Below are positions 59,013-64,000 of a DNA stretch of 64,000 bases, one piece after another; the first letter of the stretch is position 1, and each line of letters starts with the position of its first letter. The translations under genes were made by a program, and so were the position numbers. Location: the NCBI RefSeq assembly GCF_900177805.1, contig NZ_FXAX01000001.1, positions 1,116,001 through 1,180,000 of the forward strand. Direction: 5' to 3'. The DNA is from Fibrobacter sp. UWB13. Lineage in GTDB: Bacteria > Fibrobacterota > Fibrobacteria > Fibrobacterales > Fibrobacteraceae. The notes below the pieces were generated by a model that worked only from the letters and a program-made list of their open reading frames with translations, had not been told where the DNA came from and did no database searches.

Positions 59013-59031
59013 ATGAAACAACATGTTTCAT
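59013..59031. promoter_or_regulatory. ATGAAAC palindrome upstream of the regulator
   Basis: ATGAAAC and GTTTCAT pair around AACAT. A further half-site ATGAAACA lies at 58940-58947, just upstream of the -35. It may be an upstream binding site of the regulator. Confidence 0.45.
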
Positions 59032-59035
59032 AAGG

Positions 59036-59080
59036 GAGAGGCCTGCTTTCGCAGGCATGACAAGGTGGCGGGCATGACAA
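59036..59080. repeat. double hairpin repeat with ATGACA ends
   Basis: GCCTGC TTTC GCAGGC ATGACA is followed by a partial unit GGCGGGCATGACAA. It belongs to the dispersed family and lies downstream of the unknown 352-residue gene. Confidence 0.8.
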
Positions 59081-59118
59081 ATCAATTCAAGACTTCACTG
59101 GAGTCAAGAAGGACTATT

Positions 59119-60177
59119 TTAGCACGCGAGCACGGATTCGATAAATTTCCGTTCTAGGAAATCATCAAACGATGTTGGCGCCATCACACGCAGGCCATCG
59201 CCTCTGCTGTACACCAAGCAATTTCCCTCAAGCCCGCCATACCATTTCATGCCCTTGAATACAAGAGTCATCCAGTCATCGATAGCGTAATCAATAGCAT
59301 CGTATTCGGAATCAGGCGTAGCATCCACACCGTTCAGGTACGGATGGAAAAGCGCGGCGTTGTACTTGGGCTTGAATTTTTCAATAAAGACATTCTCCGC
59401 ATCCATCGCAAGCAAATCGATAGAAGGCAAAGCAAGCCCGTTTAAAGGGAGTTGGAATTCGTTAATCGAAACCGCATTGCCAATCAAAAGGCTGTTATCC
59501 CGTTCTTCGACATCAAAGAACAGGAGCACAACATCATCACGGATATCCTCGCAATCTTCGATTTCCGATTCGAGCATATCAAGGAAGGGCTCGCGAGCAT
59601 GACGCATTTCAGCATGTTTCACAACCGGTCGCACAATCTTCCCGATAAACATCGGTTCGTAATTCCAAAGGAAACACTTGGTTTTATCCAAGTTCGGGAT
59701 TCGAATCAGCCTATTCGAATAAAGGTACAAGAGTTTCTCGGGCGTAAGCCAAGCCACAAAAGAGTCTTCGTCCAGGCACTTTTTCAGTTCCCTGTCGCTC
59801 GCCTTTTCATAGAACGCCGTATCAATCTCATAGAATTTCATTGCGTGAGTTGTTGCGACAACTTCATCTTTGGCGAGGACATGCGGCACGTCTGTACCCA
59901 CATCGACAACAAGCGTTTTCTTTTCGCTCGGCTTAAAAAGCGGTTCATCGGCAGGGATAGAAACGCTTACGCGACCGCATTCGCTTACGAGGTCAAGATC
60001 AATTTTATGCCCCGAAAATTTCACATTGCAGAAATCAAGGCGGGGCTTTTTAGCCACCATATAGACGCGAGCTTTACCAAGCGATTTACGATAGTCGACA
60101 TCGCTTTTAGCCCACGCCATATCGCAGAAAGCCAAAGGGCAACACGTCAATTTCAATGTCGTAGAAATCACCTTCAT
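59119..60177 (-). CDS. 352-residue protein of unknown function
   Basis: A mostly acidic protein with no clear signal peptide. A weak hydrophobic start (TLKLTCCPLAFCDMAW) is followed by charged sequence. Recognisable features are DVGTDVPHVLAKDE, FLDMLESEIEDCEDIRDDVV and a late DDWMTLVFKGMKWYGGLEGN. No family is recognised. Repeat units flank it on both sides (59036 and 60363), so it stands as a single gene. Many Cys residues occur (at least eight), which is unusual for a cytoplasmic protein here. Confidence 0.75.
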   Translation of the reverse strand: MKVISTTLKLTCCPLAFCDMAWAKSDVDYRKSLGKARVYMVAKKPRLDFCNVKFSGHKIDLDLVSECGRVSVSIPADEPLFKPSEKKTLVVDVGTDVPHVLAKDEVVATTHAMKFYEIDTAFYEKASDRELKKCLDEDSFVAWLTPEKLLYLYSNRLIRIPNLDKTKCFLWNYEPMFIGKIVRPVVKHAEMRHAREPFLDMLESEIEDCEDIRDDVVLLFFDVEERDNSLLIGNAVSINEFQLPLNGLALPSIDLLAMDAENVFIEKFKPKYNAALFHPYLNGVDATPDSEYDAIDYAIDDWMTLVFKGMKWYGGLEGNCLVYSRGDGLRVMAPTSFDDFLERKFIESVLAC

Positions 60178-60288
60178 CTCATCCTCGCTAAATCACCCAA
60201 ACCGAGGCAAAACATAAAACTTTTATAAGAAAAAACTTAGTATGTAGGACGTATATAAATACGTTAAATTTCTCACAAAATAAAGAAT

Positions 60289-60329
60289 CTTTACAGAAAA
60301 TGGCGAAACCGAAGTTTCGCCATGTAAAG
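60289..60329. other. strong hairpin upstream of the unknown gene
   Basis: ATGGCGAAAC and GTTTCGCCAT pair around CGAA, extended by CTTTACA and TGTAAAG outside. No T-run follows. It is part of the 294-base gap 60178-60471, which otherwise holds two ATGACA repeats. Confidence 0.7.
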
Positions 60330-60362
60330 CTTTACAAGATGTGAAAAGGATTCTAAAAAGGC

Positions 60363-60424
60363 GATGCCGGAACGAAGTCCGGCATGACAATAAAGATAAA
60401 GCCCGCTTTCGCGGGCATGACAAG
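60363..60424. repeat. two hairpin repeats with ATGACA ends, downstream of hisB
   Basis: ATGCCGGA ACGAAG TCCGGCAT then GACAA, and next GCCCGC TTTC GCGGGC ATGACAAG. They are the clearest two copies of the dispersed family and lie side by side. Confidence 0.85.
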
Positions 60425-60471
60425 TTCGGCGATTTTCGCGCTTTTCAACCGCGACGATTCTCGCGACCTTA

Positions 60472-61056
60472 CTACAGAACGCCTTTGCTGCTGGGGACGC
60501 CCTTCACGTTGCGGGAAGGAGCAACAGCCATGGCAACAGCGCGTGCAAAAGCCTTGAAGATGGATTCCAGGCAGTGATGGTTGTCATTGCCATAGAAGAG
60601 TTCCACATGCAAGTTCATGCGAGCGTTTTCACAAAGGCTCTTGAAGAAGTGTTCGAACATGCTTGCTTCAATTCCGCCTGCAGTTGCAGCCGGGAGCTTC
60701 ACGTTCCAGACAAAGCCGATGCGATTGCTAAAGTCGATGCACACGCGGCTCAAGGCTTCGTCCATCGGAACAAAGTAAAAACCATAACGTTCGATGCCCT
60801 TCTTGTCGCCGAGGCATTCAACGAGAGCCTGGCCAAGCACGATGGCGATGTCTTCCATGCTATGGTGCATATCGACTTCGGTATCGCCCTTGCAGGTCAA
60901 ATCGAGGTGGAAACCGCCATGCACTTGGAACAAGTTCAGCATGTGATCCAAGAAGCCCGAACCCGAGCTAATCTGACCTCTGGAGCAATCGTCCAGATTC
61001 AAGAAAAGTTGAATATCGGTTTCACTCGTCTTACGAGAAATCTTAGAAGAACGCAT
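60472..61056 (-). CDS. hisB: imidazoleglycerol-phosphate dehydratase
   Basis: A 194-residue Mn-dependent enzyme of histidine synthesis. GSGFLDHMLNLFQVHGG holds the first His motif, DMHHSMEDIAIVLGQAL the second, and GNDNHHCLESIFKAFARA the third (HH-x3-E type). These place the metal-binding histidines as in the family. GAGG lies 7 bases before the ATG. It is monofunctional, without the phosphatase half found in enterobacteria. It follows the RodZ-like gene by 11 bases. Confidence 0.96.
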   Translation of the reverse strand: MRSSKISRKTSETDIQLFLNLDDCSRGQISSGSGFLDHMLNLFQVHGGFHLDLTCKGDTEVDMHHSMEDIAIVLGQALVECLGDKKGIERYGFYFVPMDEALSRVCIDFSNRIGFVWNVKLPAATAGGIEASMFEHFFKSLCENARMNLHVELFYGNDNHHCLESIFKAFARAVAMAVAPSRNVKGVPSSKGVL

Positions 61057-61067
61057 CTTAGCACCTC

Positions 61068-62012
61068 TTATTTAAGGACACGACCGTCATAAACGCTGAA
61101 GCGAGCCACACGGCCAAACTTCGGCACAGGAACTGGAGTTTCCACGCCGTTCAAGTACATCTTGCCAATGGCACGCGGTTCACCAATCACAATGTAGAGC
61201 GTACCACTTGCGGTATAGACAAGCTTGTTATCAACCGTTGCAATGTTCGCTTCTTTCACAAAATCATCATCGTCTTCGTCGCGCTTGATGCCGACCCAAG
61301 AACGCATTTCGCCGGAACCGACAAGTTCAATGCGAGTACGGCCGTTATCCGAAACCGGGCCCGTCGTCACTGTCGTATCTTTCTTGGACGTCGAAGAGAT
61401 AAAAATCGTTGCAGATGCCGGGAGATTTTCAGCCTTTTTCACAGCCTTATCGACTTCAGCCTGAGTCACCGTCTCGTTCTTTTCTTCCTTGATGGAATCG
61501 ACCGGAACCGCAATAGCGCCTTCAGGCATGTCCTGATTGACTTCGGCAGATTCTTCGGCAGCAACCACCGATGGCGGATTGGCACTAGCGTCAGAAGCGG
61601 CTTTTTCACGGGTCACAAAATGGAGCCCGACCACCAAGAGGACGAGAATAATCACGATAGCTATAGGCACAGCCTTGCTATGTGGTTTCTTTTCTTCGTC
61701 CGTCATCGGAGCGATATTCTTGATGGGTTCAGCCTCGCGGACTTCGTAGCTTGAGCCCACTTCTTCGGCATACATTTTAAGGACAGCCTTGGGATCCAAG
61801 CCAAGCTTCGTACTTACGGAGTTCAAGTAGCTGCGGACATAAGCTTCGACCGGCAAAGACTTCCAGTCGCTCGATTCAATGAAATGAAGCATCTTTACCG
61901 AGATTTTCGTGCGCTCGGCAAGATCATCAATAGTAAGTCCTTGAGATTCACGAACGCGGACCAAAAAGTCACCAAGGCGTTCGTTTGGATTTTTCTCTTC
62001 CAACTGAATCAT
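61068..62012 (-). CDS. rodZ: RodZ-like membrane protein (HTH plus transmembrane helix)
   Basis: A 314-residue bitopic protein. The N-terminal HTH of the Xre type spans about 12-75 (LGDFLVRVRESQGLTIDDLA). In RodZ this domain binds MreB and helps set rod shape. A membrane helix at about 113-131 follows (VPIAIVIILVLLVVGL), then a Ser/Thr/Glu-rich stretch. A C-terminal beta domain ends GKMYLNGVETPVPVPKFGRV, the DUF4115-like part. Full RodZ domain order. It is followed by hisB in the same direction. Confidence 0.88.
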   Translation of the reverse strand: MIQLEEKNPNERLGDFLVRVRESQGLTIDDLAERTKISVKMLHFIESSDWKSLPVEAYVRSYLNSVSTKLGLDPKAVLKMYAEEVGSSYEVREAEPIKNIAPMTDEEKKPHSKAVPIAIVIILVLLVVGLHFVTREKAASDASANPPSVVAAEESAEVNQDMPEGAIAVPVDSIKEEKNETVTQAEVDKAVKKAENLPASATIFISSTSKKDTTVTTGPVSDNGRTRIELVGSGEMRSWVGIKRDEDDDDFVKEANIATVDNKLVYTASGTLYIVIGEPRAIGKMYLNGVETPVPVPKFGRVARFSVYDGRVLK

Positions 62013-62015
62013 TTG

Positions 62016-62588
62016 CTATACCCTAACTTGTAAACCATCCAACATTTCCAGTGTACGTGCAACTGGTAACCCAACCACGTTGTAGTAGCAACCGTTGATA
62101 GACTTGATCAAGCGCGCGCCATTCGTTTGAATGCCGTAGGCGCCAGCCTTATCCATCGGGTCCTTAGAATTTACATAATCTTTGAGCTCTTGTAAGGTGC
62201 AGTTTCTGAAAAACACCTCTGTTTTCTCTTCGGAGGCGCTAAGGATTTCGCCGTTACGGGCAATGGCGACTCCAGTAATCACAAAATGACTACGATTGTT
62301 TAGTTTGCTTAACATTTCAAGAGCGTTCGCTTCGGATTTCGGCTTGCCCAGCGGAACGTTATCCAAAAACACAAGCGTATCAAAGCCGAGCACATAAGCA
62401 TCGCGTTCCTGGCGAGAAACAGACAAAGCCTTGATGCAGGCATTTTCACGCGGGAAATCGAGCGGATTTGAGCTTGCGGGCTTTTCATCTTCGCCCGAGA
62501 CGACCACACGGAAGTTAACACCCAACTGTCTTAAAATTTCGGAACGGCGCGGCGAACCGCTTGCAAGTACAATTTCAGATTTAGTCAT
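62016..62588 (-). CDS. maf: Maf-family nucleotide pyrophosphatase
   Basis: A 190-residue house-cleaning nucleoside triphosphate pyrophosphatase. Start taken at the ATG at 62588 (MTKSEIVLASGSPRR), matching the family start; an ATG at 62609 is also possible and would overlap the LptD-like stop. SGSPRRSEILRQLG, VLGFDTLVFLDN, and DKAGAYGIQ are diagnostic blocks. Only 3 bases separate it from the RodZ-like gene. It may degrade modified pyrimidine or m7GTP-like nucleotides. Confidence 0.93.
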   Translation of the reverse strand: MTKSEIVLASGSPRRSEILRQLGVNFRVVVSGEDEKPASSNPLDFPRENACIKALSVSRQERDAYVLGFDTLVFLDNVPLGKPKSEANALEMLSKLNNRSHFVITGVAIARNGEILSASEEKTEVFFRNCTLQELKDYVNSKDPMDKAGAYGIQTNGARLIKSINGCYYNVVGLPVARTLEMLDGLQVRV

Positions 62589-62601
62589 ATTATCCACAGC
62601 A

Positions 62602-64000
62602 CTAGTCATAATTCTTTGTATCGGTGCTGCCGGCGTTGAGCTTGATATCGGGCAAGTCGCGGACATACACGGAGAAGCTCCAGCCTGCGGCAGGTCCCGT
62701 CGGCGTCCATGTGAAATCGAGCTGCCAGCAATGCAACACACGTTTGAACGTGAATTCGTGCGAAACAAACTTGCCTTCGTTATAATCGTAACGGGTGCTA
62801 TAAGAAACATCCCAGTTGACCGTCGGCTGGAATGTTGCCGAAATTCCCGTCGAATGAGATATGTTGTCCTTAAACAAATTCTTAGCCACGCGCGTACTGC
62901 TGAACGAATAACGGTAATCCAAACTCAAAGACCACTTGAGCATTTCGTACTTTTCAAGTTGTGACGGAAGACCGCCATTAAACGTACCGCTCCAATGGAA
63001 ATTCTTAGAAAGCTCATAGCCCCAATACGTGAGTTCCGGGAACTTTACCTTGTTCGGATTCGAGTCGTACTTATGGTAGAAGCTATGACGCGTATTGATG
63101 GTAAACATGTAGTCCGGCAAAATTTGGAAACCAAACGACGAAGATATATCCGAGAAATTGAGCGAATCCGCCGCAAAGTTGTACGAGAAACTATGCCTTG
63201 TCGTGAGCAAGCGACGCGTGCCATACTGGTCTTCGACCGCTTTAGCCTTTTTCGTGGAATCGCCCGTTGTATCGACATGCCCAGCCACCTTGAGATACTT
63301 GATATCAAAGTCGTTGCTCAAGCTAAAGCCAATCGTCTGTTGCTTTTGCTGGTACGGATACTGTCCCAAATACGGATGCGGAGCAAACTTCTTGACCGTA
63401 TCAATTTCAGGCGCGTACGTGTAAGAAACACTCGGAGAAAGCACATGGCGAACACCCGTGAATCGTCCAATTTCAGGCACCCAGATACCATAAAGTTTCG
63501 TGTCGGCAGTCAAGCTGTAATTGTGATTGTACGCGACATTACCAAACGTTCCCTCGTCCGGATTAAAGCTCATATAACGTTTTCTCTTGTACAGAGAATC
63601 GTTCGGATTGCGCCAAGACGTACCCGTCCAATAGCCCGTAAAAGTCGCTCTCGGAGTAATGTTAATGACGTCAAAAAGTCGTCCAGAGTAATCCAACGTG
63701 TACGTACCCGTATAGCCCAAGTATTGTGCGGTCGTATCCTTGTTGAGCGTCGTATCACGTTCACGATGCGACTTGTAGTTAAAGCGGTTCGTAAAGCTGT
63801 AATTGAACTTTTCTAGGAACGACTGGAACGAGCCGTCCTCAGCAGCCACCTCGCCTTCTTCCAGCTCAAAATTGAAAAGGTTCCCGCTCATGCGGTACTG
63901 GATATCAGGCAAATCCCTTTCGAGCATGCCCGTCGTGAGGTTATGGCTCTGCGAAATCTTGACCGTCAAACTCTTGTTATTCCCGAACTTTCCGGAATAC
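62602..64000 (-). CDS. LptD-like LPS-assembly outer-membrane protein (3' part)
   Basis: At least 466 residues, open to the window edge, so the start is outside. The sequence is beta-barrel strands with aromatic girdles (RFNYKSHRER, YTGTYTLDYSGRLFDV, VSYTYAPEID, FSYNFAADSL). Near the end VLHCWQLDFTWTPTGPAAGW matches the C-terminal Cys-Trp region of LptD barrels. LptD inserts lipopolysaccharide into the outer leaflet, which fits the kdsB gene here. The N-terminal jellyroll is not in view, so LptD proper is likely but not certain. Confidence 0.8.
   Translation of the reverse strand, partial: YSGKFGNNKSLTVKISQSHNLTTGMLERDLPDIQYRMSGNLFNFELEEGEVAAEDGSFQSFLEKFNYSFTNRFNYKSHRERDTTLNKDTTAQYLGYTGTYTLDYSGRLFDVINITPRATFTGYWTGTSWRNPNDSLYKRKRYMSFNPDEGTFGNVAYNHNYSLTADTKLYGIWVPEIGRFTGVRHVLSPSVSYTYAPEIDTVKKFAPHPYLGQYPYQQKQQTIGFSLSNDFDIKYLKVAGHVDTTGDSTKKAKAVEDQYGTRRLLTTRHSFSYNFAADSLNFSDISSSFGFQILPDYMFTINTRHSFYHKYDSNPNKVKFPELTYWGYELSKNFHWSGTFNGGLPSQLEKYEMLKWSLSLDYRYSFSSTRVAKNLFKDNISHSTGISATFQPTVNWDVSYSTRYDYNEGKFVSHEFTFKRVLHCWQLDFTWTPTGPAAGWSFSVYVRDLPDIKLNAGSTDTKNYD

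Noticed and set aside
59036-60424. CRISPR array
   Set aside because: The repeats are palindromes of different sequence with no regular spacers and no cas genes nearby.
1-64000. tRNA or rRNA genes
   Set aside because: No cloverleaf with a GTTCGANTC arm and CCA-type end, and no rRNA sequence, was recognised by eye. A tRNAscan run would settle it.

Overview
The window looks like chromosome of a Fibrobacter species (F. succinogenes or a close relative). Three things point there. First, a TIGR02147-type regulator, a family described mainly from Fibrobacter, sits directly upstream of a lipoprotein gene. Second, two plant-cell-wall enzymes (a PL1 pectate lyase and a CE6-like acetyl esterase) carry carbohydrate-binding modules and a C-terminal sorting-like tail. 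Third, there are Gram-negative envelope genes (kdsB, LptD-like, Omp85-like, outer-membrane barrels). Species identity is inferred from memory of these families, not from a database search.

Layout. 1-8.6 kb is an AT-rich exopolysaccharide/capsule cluster on the + strand: polymerase/ligase, GT2, a protein with two fused GT4 enzymes, a hexapeptide acetyltransferase, another GT4 and a Wzc-like tyrosine autokinase. It closes with a strong terminator. 8.7-12.6 kb is accessory: an AAA-ATPase/PD-(D/E)XK protein, guanine deaminase, an arginase-fold protein, and a GNAT-like gene coupled to a 63-residue ORF. 12.8-19.1 kb is a complete type I restriction-modification operon (hsdM-hsdS-hsdR). Upstream of it, at 19.13-19.30 kb, lies a rod-like structured RNA candidate. 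19.4-21.1 kb is the pectate lyase.

21.3-30.6 kb is housekeeping: hisC, an rsuA/rluB-type pseudouridine synthase, NAD kinase, an EPSP-synthase-fold protein whose catalytic motifs all look eroded, prephenate dehydrogenase, chorismate mutase, an MscS channel, galE and pyrophosphatase. 30.7-37.5 kb holds an Omp85-like protein, an HrpB helicase with a repeat-derived peptide inside it, a choice-of-anchor-I secreted protein and a coiled-coil membrane protein. 37.5-49.7 kb is a long minus-strand run: thiL, a PilB/GspE ATPase, uvrD, gatC, kdsB, a ComEA-like protein, PilM-like and PilN/O-like proteins, rsmD, coaD, rhomboid and a PfkB kinase. 49.7-56.2 kb holds a pseudo-receiver protein, a TIM-barrel glycosidase-like protein, two paralogous outer-membrane barrels, the CE6-like esterase and divergent efp/epmB. 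56.2-60.2 kb holds the duplicated lipoprotein with its regulator, and an unknown protein. 60.5-64 kb is hisB, a RodZ-like gene, maf and the 3' part of an LptD-like gene running off the window.

The intergenic DNA is sprinkled with short hairpin repeats ending in ATGACA. One copy of a related repeat appears to have been absorbed in frame into the HrpB-like helicase. No tRNA, rRNA, CRISPR array or transposase was recognised. The best candidates for something undescribed are the 174-nt structured RNA by hsdM, the EPSP-synthase pseudoenzyme in the tyrA/aroQ operon, the regulator/duplicated-lipoprotein pair with its palindromes, and the GNAT/63-residue module.
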